This document shows, in pieces, positions 25,579 through 33,249 of a stretch of 64,000 bases of DNA. The first letter of the stretch is position 1, and each line of letters begins with the position of its first letter. The position numbers were made by a program, and so were the translations under genes. The notes beneath the pieces were generated by a model. That model was not told where the DNA came from and made no database searches. It worked only from the letters and a program-made list of their open reading frames with translations. The stretch spans positions 1 to 64,000 of the forward strand of contig JAIXYN010000022.1 of the NCBI GenBank assembly GCA_027490195.1, written 5' to 3'. The DNA is from Verrucomicrobiaceae bacterium (GTDB taxonomy: Bacteria; Verrucomicrobiota; Verrucomicrobiia; Verrucomicrobiales; Verrucomicrobiaceae).

Positions 25579-26424
25579 ATGCCTGCCTCAAACCTTCTCG
25601 ACCGGGAACCCGAACCCGGAATTGTGACAACCAGTGCTCCCGTCACTCAAGGCTCTTCGGCGGAGATCCATGCCGACGAGCAATTCTGCAGCAAGCTGGA
25701 AGACCGTGCGCTACTCAGCGGCCCGAACCGCCGTCTGCGCGACCTGCAGCTGCTTTACAGTGTGGCCAAGGATTTCATTCTCGGCTTTCGCGCCCTGCAT
25801 TTCGTCGGTCCGTGCATCACCGTGTTTGGCTCGGCACGCTTCCCAGAGGATCATCCTTATTACAAGCTAGCGCGGGATATGGGCGCGGCCATTGCGAAGA
25901 TGGGCTTCACCGTTTTGACGGGTGGCGGCCCTGGTATCATGGAAGCTGCCAATCGTGGCGCAAAAGATGCTGGAGGACGCAGCGTTGGCTGCAACATCCG
26001 ACTGCCTTTTGAACAAAGCCACAATCCTTACCTCGACCGCTGGGTGACCATGGAGCATTTTTTCGTGCGCAAGACGCTGCTCATCAAGTACAGCTATGGC
26101 TTCATCATCATGCCGGGCGGATTTGGCACCATGGACGAAATGTTTGAGGCGTTGACACTCATCCAGACTAAAAAGCTCAAGAGCTTCCCCATCGTCATCA
26201 TGGGCAGCGATTTCTGGCCAGAGATGCGCCAGTTCATGGAACACATGCTCAAAGGCGCCACCATCAGCGCGGAAGATCTCAACTTGATCAAGTGGACCGA
26301 CTCCGTCGATGAGGCCGTGGCCCATCTGCAGGAGAAGGCCGTGACACAATTTGGTCTGCGCCGCTATCGCGTGCCGAAGAGCAGTGCGCTGCTGGGAGAA
26401 AAGGCGCTTGAAGGTGCCCATTGA
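25579..26424 (+). CDS. LOG-family (TIGR00730) nucleotide-5'-monophosphate-type hydrolase, lysine-decarboxylase-like
   Basis: The 281-aa product is a Rossmann-fold LOG-family protein. It has ITVFGSARFPEDHPYY, the phosphate-binding GGGPGIMEAANRGA, and the catalytic block PGGFGTMDEMFEALTLIQ. Characterised relatives release a free base (such as a cytokinin) from nucleotide monophosphates. The long N-terminal extension and the length put it in the larger LOG group. The ATG at 25579 is preferred over a TTG at 25552. The next gene begins 22 bases downstream. Confidence 0.9.
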   Translation: MPASNLLDREPEPGIVTTSAPVTQGSSAEIHADEQFCSKLEDRALLSGPNRRLRDLQLLYSVAKDFILGFRALHFVGPCITVFGSARFPEDHPYYKLARDMGAAIAKMGFTVLTGGGPGIMEAANRGAKDAGGRSVGCNIRLPFEQSHNPYLDRWVTMEHFFVRKTLLIKYSYGFIIMPGGFGTMDEMFEALTLIQTKKLKSFPIVIMGSDFWPEMRQFMEHMLKGATISAEDLNLIKWTDSVDEAVAHLQEKAVTQFGLRRYRVPKSSALLGEKALEGAH

Positions 26425-26446
26425 AACACCACACTCCGCCCCCTGC

Positions 26447-27343
26447 ATGTCTGACCACACCTTCACCCTCTCCAACGGCCTCAAGCTGGGCTATGGTGAG
26501 TACGGTGATCCGCGGGGTGAAGTGGCTTTCTACTTTCACGGCTGGCCCTCTTCGCGGGTGCAGGGCTCCCTCTTTCATGAGCAGGCCAAAAAGCACGGCA
26601 TGCGCCTCATCTGCCCGGACCGGCCCGGCATCGGCCTGTCTGATTTTCAACCGCGCCGCACCCTTCTCGACTGGCCTGATACGCTGACTCAACTCGCCGC
26701 CCACGTCGGTGCGGACAACTACCACGTGATCGGCTGGTCCGGTGGCGGGCCATATGTGCTCGTCACAGCGTTGAAACTGCACAAACGCCTGCTCTCCGCC
26801 TCCATCATTTGCGGTGCCCCCCCTCTGAAGTTTCTCGGCGATCGTCAGATGTTCTGGCTCTACCGCTTCATGATCCAGCTGCGGCATTTTTTTCCGACGA
26901 TTCTCGGACTCGTCCTGCGCCTGGGTGGCCTGGCTGCGAAGGGAAATCCCCACAAAGCCCCTTTGCGCTGGCTCATGAAACTGCTGGGCGTGGAGGACCG
27001 CCGCGTGCTGCTGCTGCCCGGCATCTATGATGTGGTGCGTGATGCCACGCTCGGCGCGTTGGATCGCGGCTCGCGCAGCGTGATCGCAGACGCAGACATC
27101 TACCTCAGCGAATGGGGCTTCGAAGTCAGTCAGATCAATTTCCCCATCCGCTTCTGGCACGGTAAACAGGACCGCAACATCGCCTGGACCTACACTCAGC
27201 AGATCGCCCAGCTCATCCCACAGGCGGAGCCCCACTGGTCTGAGATCGACGGGCATTACTCCCTGCCCATCACGCATGCGGAGCAGATCATTACCGCAGC
27301 GCTACAGAGGGAAGAGGCGGCGGCGGCAAGACTCGCTAAATAG
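26447..27343 (+). CDS. Alpha/beta hydrolase
   Basis: The 298-aa protein shows the hydrolase fold: HGWPSSRVQGSLF at the oxyanion region, nucleophile elbow GWSGGGPYVL, an acid near WHGKQDRNIAW, and His in DGHYSLPITHAEQI. It has no signal peptide, so it acts in the cytoplasm. The opening FTLSNGLKLGYGEYGDP is common to epoxide-hydrolase/esterase-like members. The substrate is unknown. The chosen ATG at 26447 avoids overlap with the LOG gene. Confidence 0.85.
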   Translation: MSDHTFTLSNGLKLGYGEYGDPRGEVAFYFHGWPSSRVQGSLFHEQAKKHGMRLICPDRPGIGLSDFQPRRTLLDWPDTLTQLAAHVGADNYHVIGWSGGGPYVLVTALKLHKRLLSASIICGAPPLKFLGDRQMFWLYRFMIQLRHFFPTILGLVLRLGGLAAKGNPHKAPLRWLMKLLGVEDRRVLLLPGIYDVVRDATLGALDRGSRSVIADADIYLSEWGFEVSQINFPIRFWHGKQDRNIAWTYTQQIAQLIPQAEPHWSEIDGHYSLPITHAEQIITAALQREEAAAARLAK

Positions 27344-27367
27344 CGTGGGATCACCACATGAACATTG

Positions 27368-27501
27368 CTGGGAGCGCCGATATTTAATCGGCGCTGGACG
27401 AGCGTCCCTGCAACAGGACCTGGCATGAAGCCACCAAGGAAAAAAGGCGCGTGTTCCCGCTGCGGAGCTTTCCAGAGCCGGTTAAAAACCAGCGCTCCCA
27501 G
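27368..27501 (-). repeat. R1 palindromic element, copy in opposite orientation
   Basis: The ends are CTGGGAGCGC and GCGCTCCCAG. Here the GATATTTAATC hairpin arm is on the left and the GGTTAAAAACC arm on the right, the reverse of copies A and B. The centre is diverged but keeps AGCGTCCCTGCA, complementary to the conserved TGCAGGGACGCT. Confidence 0.8.
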
Positions 27502-27524
27502 TAAAGAATGCTGCGCACTCAGGC

Positions 27525-27713
27525 TTACCTCGGCAGCAAGATCGGAATCCCGTTATCAATCACAAACACACGCGTGCCATCTTCAGTCGTCAGCGCCGCC
27601 TCCACCTTGTTCGCGGCGCACTCTTCCGCCGTTGCACGGCGCAGCGGCTGGTGCGTGTCAGGGCAGCGCATCAGCGGCAGAAAATCATCAAGCCATTGGG
27701 TTTCGTTTTGCAT
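27525..27713 (-). CDS. Trm112-like small protein lacking most zinc ligands
   Basis: The 62-aa product has the Trm112/UPF0434 pattern: an LMRCPDTHQPL opening, a short middle, and the ending DNGIPILLPR typical of the family. Only one cysteine of the usual zinc-binding set stays in place (Cys17), so it may not bind zinc. Its start codon overlaps the stop of the MoeB-like gene (ATGA), so the two are probably translated together. Confidence 0.75.
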   Translation of the reverse strand: MQNETQWLDDFLPLMRCPDTHQPLRRATAEECAANKVEAALTTEDGTRVFVIDNGIPILLPR

Positions 27714-28852
27714 CAGTATTCAGCCATGGAGGGGTCAATTTCACGCGCCCAGGCGATGATGCCACCGGAGATGTTCCAAACATTCTCGAAGCCCTCATCG
27801 CGCAGAAGGCTGACGGCACGCGCGCTACGCCCGCCGCTTTTGCAGTGGACGAGAATGCGCTTGTCCCGGGGGAGTTCGTTGGTGCGGTTTTCGAGTTCCC
27901 CCAGCGGGATCAGCACCGCACCGTCGATACGCGAGATGGTTTGCTCATGCGGCTCGCGCACATCGAGCAGGAAATGGTTGTCTCCACTTTCGCGGAGTTC
28001 TTTGAGTTCGTGGACGGTCATGGTTGGAACAGTGGGGAGAGGACCGGCGGTGATGCCGCAGAAGCTCTGGTAGTCGATAGGTTCGGTGATGGTGGGATTC
28101 TCGCCGCAGACTGGGCAGGTGGGGTCGCGGCGCAGGGTCAGCGTGCGAAAGCGCATGCTGAGCGTATCCACATGCATCAACTTGCCCAGCAGCGGCTGGC
28201 CGATGCCGGTGATGAGTTTGATGGCCTCCAGCGCCTGCATGGTGCCGATAAGGCCCGGTAGCACGCCCAGCACGCCGCCTTCAGCACAGGAAGGCACCAT
28301 GCCCGGCGGCGGCGGCTGCGGGCACATGCAGCGGTAGCAGGGCGCACCCAGATGCGGGGCAAACACGCCGACCTGCCCGTCAAAGCGCAGGATGCTGCCA
28401 TACACATTCGGCTTTCGCAGCCACACGGCCACATCGTTGCTCAGGTAGCGCGTGGGGAAATTATCCGTGCCATCGATGATGACATCGTAGTCTGCCGCGA
28501 TCTTCAGGGCGTTCGCCGCATTGAAAAGCTCCGGATAAACCTGGATGTCCACGTGCGGATTGATGTCCGCCAGCCGGTCGCGTGCGGCGTCCAGTTTTTT
28601 GCGCCCGAGGTCCTTCTGCCCAAAGAGAATCTGGCGCTGCAGATTGGTGATCTCCACCACATCCGGGTCCACCAGGCCAAGTCCGCCTATGCCTGCCGCC
28701 GCCAGATACATGCTGATGGGCGATCCCAGTCCCCCTACCCCGATGCACAGCACCCGCGCCGCCCGCAGCTTGCGCTGGCCCTCGATCCCGAATTCGGGGA
28801 TCGCCAGGTGCCGCGCGTAGCGGCTCAGTTCATCGGGTTGGAGGTCGGGCAT
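27713..28852 (-). CDS. moeB: MoeB/ThiF-type adenylyltransferase fused to rhodanese (MoeZ-like)
   Basis: The 379-aa enzyme activates the C-terminus of a ubiquitin-like sulfur carrier (MoaD or ThiS type) by adenylation and may thiolate it. The E1-like domain (about 1-250) has IGVGGLGSPISMYLAAAGIG, DPDVVEITNLQRQILF and the NxxR-type stretch. Zinc ligands are in the CMCP and CPVCG pairs. The C-terminal rhodanese (about 280-375) has active-site Cys in VHCKSGGRSARAV. This matches MoeZ/MoeBR architecture used in molybdopterin, thiamine or cysteine synthesis. A divergent gene starts 83 bases away. Confidence 0.92.
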   Translation of the reverse strand: MPDLQPDELSRYARHLAIPEFGIEGQRKLRAARVLCIGVGGLGSPISMYLAAAGIGGLGLVDPDVVEITNLQRQILFGQKDLGRKKLDAARDRLADINPHVDIQVYPELFNAANALKIAADYDVIIDGTDNFPTRYLSNDVAVWLRKPNVYGSILRFDGQVGVFAPHLGAPCYRCMCPQPPPPGMVPSCAEGGVLGVLPGLIGTMQALEAIKLITGIGQPLLGKLMHVDTLSMRFRTLTLRRDPTCPVCGENPTITEPIDYQSFCGITAGPLPTVPTMTVHELKELRESGDNHFLLDVREPHEQTISRIDGAVLIPLGELENRTNELPRDKRILVHCKSGGRSARAVSLLRDEGFENVWNISGGIIAWAREIDPSMAEY

Positions 28853-28934
28853 GAGCCTACCACAATGGCATGCAGAATCGCCAGCGCAATCATCCAGCGG
28901 TTGCGATGGCGCATGGCGTGCCTACATTCGCTAC

Positions 28935-29213
28935 ATGCCCGATTGGACACCCCCAACCCAAGTCAATCTGGTCGATCTGGGCTTCATGGACTCGCGTTCG
29001 AAGCTCATCGACCTCGCCGCCTTTCTCGACCGCGTCCAGCGCGCCGGGCAGGAAGGCGACTTCCGTGTCCAGGCCCTGAAAAACGCCATTGCCCTCCTTT
29101 CTCAAGATCAGCCCCAGCGTGCGAAGGATGTCCTGCTCAGTTTCAGTGATCCGAGTGTGGAGCCCGTGGCTAAAGCAGCAATTCAGGGCGCGATTGGAGC
29201 GTATAAGAACTGA
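28935..29213 (+). CDS. Small helical hypothetical protein
   Basis: The 92-aa product is mostly alpha-helical (SKLIDLAAFLDRVQRAGQEG, FRVQALKNAIALLS, PSVEPVAKAAIQGAIGAYKN) with an N-terminal FMDSRSKL segment. There is no signal peptide and no recognised family. It is divergent from the moeB-like gene, and its stop is followed at once by a 101-bp inverted 10-bp array. Confidence 0.65.
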   Translation: MPDWTPPTQVNLVDLGFMDSRSKLIDLAAFLDRVQRAGQEGDFRVQALKNAIALLSQDQPQRAKDVLLSFSDPSVEPVAKAAIQGAIGAYKN

Positions 29214-29214
29214 A

Positions 29215-29315
29215 GTTGGCAGTGGTTTGCGATTGTTGGCCGTCGTTTGCAATGGTTGCCAAGCCTCAGCTAAACCACTGCAAACCATCGCCAACAACTG
29301 CAAACAACCGCCAAC
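29215..29315. repeat. Inverted array of 10-bp units (GTTKGCNNNN)
   Basis: Five 10-bp units starting GTTGGC or GTTTGC (alternating) run from 29215 to 29264. Five units of their complement (GCCAAC or GCAAAC) run from 29266 to 29315, mirrored about position 29265. In the outer 40 bp of each arm, 32 positions pair. It could fold as a long hairpin or bind a dimeric protein. It lies between a small hypothetical gene and the TatD-like gene. Confidence 0.8.
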
Positions 29316-29330
29316 TTCCCCTTCCCCTCA

Positions 29331-30131
29331 ATGAACTACATCGAGCCCCACGGCCACATGGTCAGCCGCACGACGGATGATTATGAGCGAATGGCCATCG
29401 CCGGCTGCCAGGCGATCTGCGAACCCGCGTTCTGGGCCGGCTATGACCGCGCCAGCGCCGACGGCTTCTACGACTACTTCCGCCAGATCACCGAGTATGA
29501 GCCCAAGCGTGCCGCGAAGTTTGGCATCCAGCACTACTGCTGGCTGTGCATCAACCCCAAGGAAGCGGAAGATTTGAAACTGGCGGACGACGTCATCGCG
29601 CTGATCCCGCAGTTCATCGACAAACCCGGTGTCCTTGGCATTGGCGAGATCGGCCTGAACAAGAACAGCCGCAACGAGCTGAAAATCTTCGAGCAACATG
29701 TGCAGGTGGCGCAGGATTACGATGCTCTTGTGCTCATTCACACGCCCCATTTGGAAGACAAGCTCAAGGGCACGCGCCTGATCGTCGAGGCGCTGAAAAA
29801 CTTCCCCAAGATCAAGCCCGAGCGCGTCATCATCGACCACGTCGAAGAGCACACCATCGACCACGTCCTCGATCACGGCTTCTGGGCGGGCATCACCCTC
29901 TATCCCGAAAGCAAATGCACCCCGAACCGCGCCATCGACATGCTGGAGCAGCGCCACGCCGAGCGCATCTGGATGAACAGCGCCTGCGACTGGGGCATCT
30001 CCGATCCCCTCGCCGTGCCGAAGACCATGCAAGCCATGCGCCAGCGTGGATGGACGACTGAGATGATTCAGCGCGTGGCGTGGGATAACCCACGTAAGTT
30101 CATGGGGCAGTGTGAGAAGTTTAAGCTGTGA
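29331..30131 (+). CDS. TatD-like metal-dependent hydrolase, EboB type
   Basis: The 266-aa protein is a TIM-barrel amidohydrolase of TatD type: metal-binding HGH near the N-terminus (EPHGHMVSRTTDDYERM), GIGEIGLNKNSRNE, LIHTPHLEDK, IDHVEEHT, and a late Asp in SACDWGISDPL. The opening with SRTTDDYE and EPAFW resembles the EboB hydrolase of the ebo operon found in cyanobacteria, Planctomycetes and Verrucomicrobia, which has been linked to moving secondary-metabolite precursors to the periplasm. None of the other ebo genes is adjacent, so the assignment is tentative. Confidence 0.78.
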   Translation: MNYIEPHGHMVSRTTDDYERMAIAGCQAICEPAFWAGYDRASADGFYDYFRQITEYEPKRAAKFGIQHYCWLCINPKEAEDLKLADDVIALIPQFIDKPGVLGIGEIGLNKNSRNELKIFEQHVQVAQDYDALVLIHTPHLEDKLKGTRLIVEALKNFPKIKPERVIIDHVEEHTIDHVLDHGFWAGITLYPESKCTPNRAIDMLEQRHAERIWMNSACDWGISDPLAVPKTMQAMRQRGWTTEMIQRVAWDNPRKFMGQCEKFKL

Positions 30132-30364
30132 GGGCAGTGCCATTGAAAGCCGCCGACAAATACCACAAGTGGGTCGATTGGAGCGCCAAAGATGGCGTTT
30201 ACATCGGCCATTGCCCCGATTTGATCACTAGCATCCATGGTGATAATCCCGTGAAGCTTTATGAAGAGCTTTGCGAAGTCGTTGAAGGAGTCATCAGCGA
30301 TCTCACTCAAGCAGGCCGCCGCTTGCCGAAACCGCGAGTTCGCCCCATGCTCGAGTGCACATGA
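30128..30364 (+). CDS. HicB-like small protein
   Basis: The 78-aa product, starting at a GTG that overlaps the TatD-like stop (GTGA), resembles the HicB antitoxin fold: KYHKWVDWSAKDGVYIGHCPDL (like YxxWSxEDxxYVGxCPxL), then DNPVKLYEELCEVVEGVISD. The C-terminal DNA-binding part normally present is reduced to KPRVRPML. No HicA toxin gene lies directly beside it. It may be a solitary HicB-fold protein. Confidence 0.65.
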   Translation: MRAVPLKAADKYHKWVDWSAKDGVYIGHCPDLITSIHGDNPVKLYEELCEVVEGVISDLTQAGRRLPKPRVRPMLECT

Positions 30365-30409
30365 CACATACCTAGCTGTTGTGATCGCCGGATCATCGTC
30401 TATCTTATC

Positions 30410-31201
30410 ATGTCCGCCGATGTCCCAGACCACCGCCAGCCAGCCGCCAGTGATACCGCTGCTCACCCAAGAGCAGATGGCGCGGATCTTATCCTCGCGG
30501 CGCTCGATTACCTCCGAGGAAGCTTATCGCCAGATCGAAACGCATCTGGGTCGCCCTCGCTCGCCAGGCAGAAAGAAGGTTTGCGTGAATGGGCAGGAAA
30601 TCTGGGTTTGCTGCTGACCGCGTCTGACTTGGCCGCAAAGGTGGTGCGCGGAGGTCAGGAACACGACATTTACCACGAAGAATCCACAGATCGATACGTC
30701 AAGGTCACGCGTGATGGCATCTTCGGCCTCTCACCCGGCATTGACCTTGCCCTGGTTTCTTCAGACATGGATGCTCGGCGTTTCCATCTGTGGGAAGCGT
30801 CCCCGATGGAGTATCTGGAGCGCCTGCACCTGCAAAACGAACTTGTGCCTGGCTTGAACCGCCTAGAGGGAATGATCATTCAAGGAGGCGATTTGGCCAT
30901 TGTCTCGTCACAGCCACGGTTTGAACTAGAGCCGGTGTCCCAGCCTGAAATCGACGCCTGGTTTGAGGCACAAGTATTCGTCAAAGTCACCCGCTGTGGT
31001 TACTACCGGGCCAAGGACAATCTCGGCGTGTTCGACGCTCACACCAAAAACCTGGCGCGTTTCGAAAGCACCTTGATCCCCTTCGACGTCATCCCCTGCC
31101 GTCCCGGAGGAGGCTTCCTGCAGTTCATCGCTGACACTCTAGCGGCGGGCCATCACGTTAAAGAGGTCCGCACCGCTTCCACCTCACCTCGGGGCGCATA
31201 A
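30410..31201 (+). CDS. Hypothetical protein, possible toxin-antitoxin or mobile-element type
   Basis: The 263-aa product is convincing from about residue 55 onward: ASDLAAKVVRGGQEHDIYHE, RYVKVTRDGIFGLSPGIDLAL, ARRFHLWEASPMEYLERLHL, GDLAIVSSQPRFE and GVFDAHTKNLARFE. I recognise these phrases only as a conserved family of unknown role seen with accessory genes. The first 55 residues are low-complexity (RQPAASDTAAHPRADG) and overlap another frame that also reads like protein, so the true start may be the TTG at 30581. It follows the HicB-like gene closely. Confidence 0.65.
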   Translation: MSADVPDHRQPAASDTAAHPRADGADLILAALDYLRGSLSPDRNASGSPSLARQKEGLREWAGNLGLLLTASDLAAKVVRGGQEHDIYHEESTDRYVKVTRDGIFGLSPGIDLALVSSDMDARRFHLWEASPMEYLERLHLQNELVPGLNRLEGMIIQGGDLAIVSSQPRFELEPVSQPEIDAWFEAQVFVKVTRCGYYRAKDNLGVFDAHTKNLARFESTLIPFDVIPCRPGGGFLQFIADTLAAGHHVKEVRTASTSPRGA

Positions 31202-31247
31202 CCGTTGAATATCCGCACGTGAGCATCCAAAGTCCGCGCTCAGCCTG

Positions 31248-32066
31248 ATGACCGCCCCGAATCTCGACACCATCGCCCTCATTGCCGGAAACGGCATCTA
31301 CCCGGAAACCTTTGTGGCTGCGGCGCGCAAGGCTGGGGTGAAGAAGTTGGTGGTGGCGGCGTTTACGAATGAGACGAAACCGGAACTGGCGGGGATGGTG
31401 GATGCGATTGAGTGGTTTCGTGTGGGGCAGCTTGGGAAGATGATCTCCTTTTTCAAAAAGCAGGGCGTGACGCAGACGGTCATGGTGGGGCAGATTGCGC
31501 CGAAGAATCTCTTCGATCTGCGTCCTGACTTCCGCACGCTGATCATGATGGCGAAGCTCAAGCAGCGGAACGCAGAGACGCTGTTTGGGGGCATCGCCAA
31601 TGAGCTGGCGAAGGATGGCATCACCCTGCTGCCTGCCACGACGTTTCTCGAAGACCTCATGCCCAAGGCAGGCCATGTAGCGGGACCGCAGATCAAAAAA
31701 CGGCGGCAGGAGGATGCGGAATACGGTTTTAAAATTGCCAAAGAAAGCAGTCGGCTGGACATCGGCCAGACGGTGGTGGTGAAAAACGGTACGGTGCTAG
31801 CGGTGGAGGCCTTTGAAGGCACGAACGAAGCCGTCAAGCGAGGCGGAGCCCTGGGCCGTGGCGGCGCAACGATGGTGAAAGTTTCGAAGCCAAATCAGGA
31901 CATGCGCTTTGATGTACCCGTGGTGGGCCCGGAGACGATCCGTACCGCAGCGGCTGCCGGGGTGGACTTGATCGCCGTGGAAGCAGGCATGACCCTGCTC
32001 CTCGGACGGGAGGAAGTTTTCAGGCTATCCCAGGAGCTCAAAGTGACCCTGCTGGCACTGGCCTGA
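31248..32066 (+). CDS. lpxI: UDP-2,3-diacylglucosamine pyrophosphatase LpxI
   Basis: LpxI (DUF1009) makes lipid X in lipid A synthesis in bacteria lacking LpxH. The 272-aa product matches: IALIAGNGIYPETFVAAARK at the N-terminal domain, QLGKMISFFKKQGVTQTVMVGQI, then the catalytic C-terminal domain with LDIGQTVVVKNGTVLAVEAFEGT, ATMVKVSKPNQDMRFDVPVVG and AVEAGMTLLL. Length is full. It implies an outer membrane with lipid A. It stands apart from other lpx genes here. Confidence 0.93.
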   Translation: MTAPNLDTIALIAGNGIYPETFVAAARKAGVKKLVVAAFTNETKPELAGMVDAIEWFRVGQLGKMISFFKKQGVTQTVMVGQIAPKNLFDLRPDFRTLIMMAKLKQRNAETLFGGIANELAKDGITLLPATTFLEDLMPKAGHVAGPQIKKRRQEDAEYGFKIAKESSRLDIGQTVVVKNGTVLAVEAFEGTNEAVKRGGALGRGGATMVKVSKPNQDMRFDVPVVGPETIRTAAAAGVDLIAVEAGMTLLLGREEVFRLSQELKVTLLALA

Positions 32067-32112
32067 TTTTTCCTTACGCCTGCCGCCACGTCATGGACGG
32101 CACAATTCTTGT

Positions 32113-32186
32113 CTCGTATTTCAGCCGTCGTTTGGGTCTAATTGGGGTGGATAGCGGATTATTCCGTTATTCACATAACATAATAA
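32113..32186 (+). promoter_or_regulatory. Conserved upstream block of the first pseudopilin gene
   Basis: Three blocks (CTCGTATTTCAG, TTGGGTCTAAT and CACATAACATAATAA) are shared with the region upstream of the second pseudopilin gene, with the first two exactly 19 bases apart in both. This suggests shared promoter or regulator sites, though it could also be residue of a recent duplication. The element ends 29 bases before the start codon. Confidence 0.5.
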
Positions 32187-32215
32187 AACAAACGATAGGT
32201 AAACATACGCATACA

Positions 32216-33007
32216 ATGAAAACGAAACGAAACCATGCCTTCACTCTGATCGAGTTGTTGGTGGTGATCACAATCATCGCGATTCTCGCGGGATTGGCGG
32301 TACCCGCCTACACGATCGTTCAGAGGATCGCTAATCAGAATAAAGGCGTCAACAACGCCAGACAGGTCATCTTCGCGATGAAACTGTTCGCAAAGGACCA
32401 CAGCAGCCAGTATCCCGACACCGTGCCCAATCCGGTGACCGGGAGCCTGGCACAAAACGCCAATGACGCGTTCCGCTACATGATCCAGGAAAAGTGCGCT
32501 CCGGATGAGCGCATCTTCGGCTGCCCCGCCGGTTACAATCCAGACGGCACCATCGGTCTGAGCCCCAACTATGGCAATGCCCTGATGCCCGGTGAAAACC
32601 ACTGGGCGATGACGGCCGGCCAGACGGACACCACGGTGGGCAACATGCCCCTCGTGTTTGAAAACCCAGCCTCCTCAAGCTGGCCGCCGCTCTGGAATGC
32701 CGATATGGCAGGCAAGATCGCTCCGGGACGCACCTGGGCGGATGGCAAGATCATCATTGGGCGCAACGACGGCAGCGTCGCTCTCGAAGCTCTGGCTGAC
32801 ACCAAAGGAATGGTCGGCCCCAAAGGCATGGCCGGTGGTTTGAACCTGTTTACCCAGGCCTCAGACGGCATCCCGCAGCGCGTCTTGCCGGTGGTTTATG
32901 GCAATGCCGGACCTACTCCTCCGGTCACGCCAAGCCCCACCCCACCTCTCGCTTCAGCGCCCAGCGTTCCGCAGGCACCCACCAGCCTGCCCCCTACGGG
33001 ACTGTGA
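32216..33007 (+). CDS. Type II secretion-type pseudopilin (prepilin N-methylation signal)
   Basis: The 263-aa product starts with the prepilin leader MKTKRNHA followed by FTLIELLVVITIIAILAGLA, where peptidase cleavage precedes Phe and Glu5 of the mature protein is present. The helix is followed by a verrucomicrobial C-terminal domain: KGVNNARQVIFAMKLFAKDH, FGCPAGYNPDG, NPASSSWPPLWNADMAGKI and DGKIIIGRNDGSVALE. It should assemble into a pseudopilus for protein secretion or a surface fibre. The C-terminus is Pro/Thr-rich. A paralog follows at 33250. Confidence 0.93.
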   Translation: MKTKRNHAFTLIELLVVITIIAILAGLAVPAYTIVQRIANQNKGVNNARQVIFAMKLFAKDHSSQYPDTVPNPVTGSLAQNANDAFRYMIQEKCAPDERIFGCPAGYNPDGTIGLSPNYGNALMPGENHWAMTAGQTDTTVGNMPLVFENPASSSWPPLWNADMAGKIAPGRTWADGKIIIGRNDGSVALEALADTKGMVGPKGMAGGLNLFTQASDGIPQRVLPVVYGNAGPTPPVTPSPTPPLASAPSVPQAPTSLPPTGL

Positions 33008-33035
33008 TCCTTCATAAAATCTAGCGACACTCCAC

Positions 33036-33068
33036 GCCGCCGGATGCAAGCCATCCGGCGGCTTTTTT
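33036..33068 (+). terminator. Rho-independent terminator of the first pseudopilin
   Basis: The stem GCCGCCGGATG pairs with CATCCGGCGGC across a 5-base loop, followed by six T residues. It is nearly identical to the terminator of the second pseudopilin gene. Confidence 0.93.
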
Positions 33069-33153
33069 GTGCCAAGGTTTGGAGGCAAGCACCTGCCCTT
33101 TCTCAGCACTCTGGATGACTTTGTCCCCATGCCTCGAAAGGTGACATTTTTTT

Positions 33154-33226
33154 CTCGCATTTCAGTCCCCACTTGGGTCTAATCCAAGGGTGCCGAATTA
33201 AATCCGGTGTCCACATAACATCATAA
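33154..33226 (+). promoter_or_regulatory. Conserved upstream block of the second pseudopilin gene
   Basis: It carries CTCGCATTTCAG, TTGGGTCTAAT and CACATAACATCATAA, matching the block before the first pseudopilin in order and spacing. It ends 23 bases before the start codon. Confidence 0.5.
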
Positions 33227-33249
33227 CCAACCCAAAACATACCCAGACA

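Noticed and set aside
29215-29315. CRISPR array at the 10-bp repeats
   Set aside because: The units are 10 bp with inverted halves and no unique spacers of 25-40 bp, and there are no cas genes nearby.
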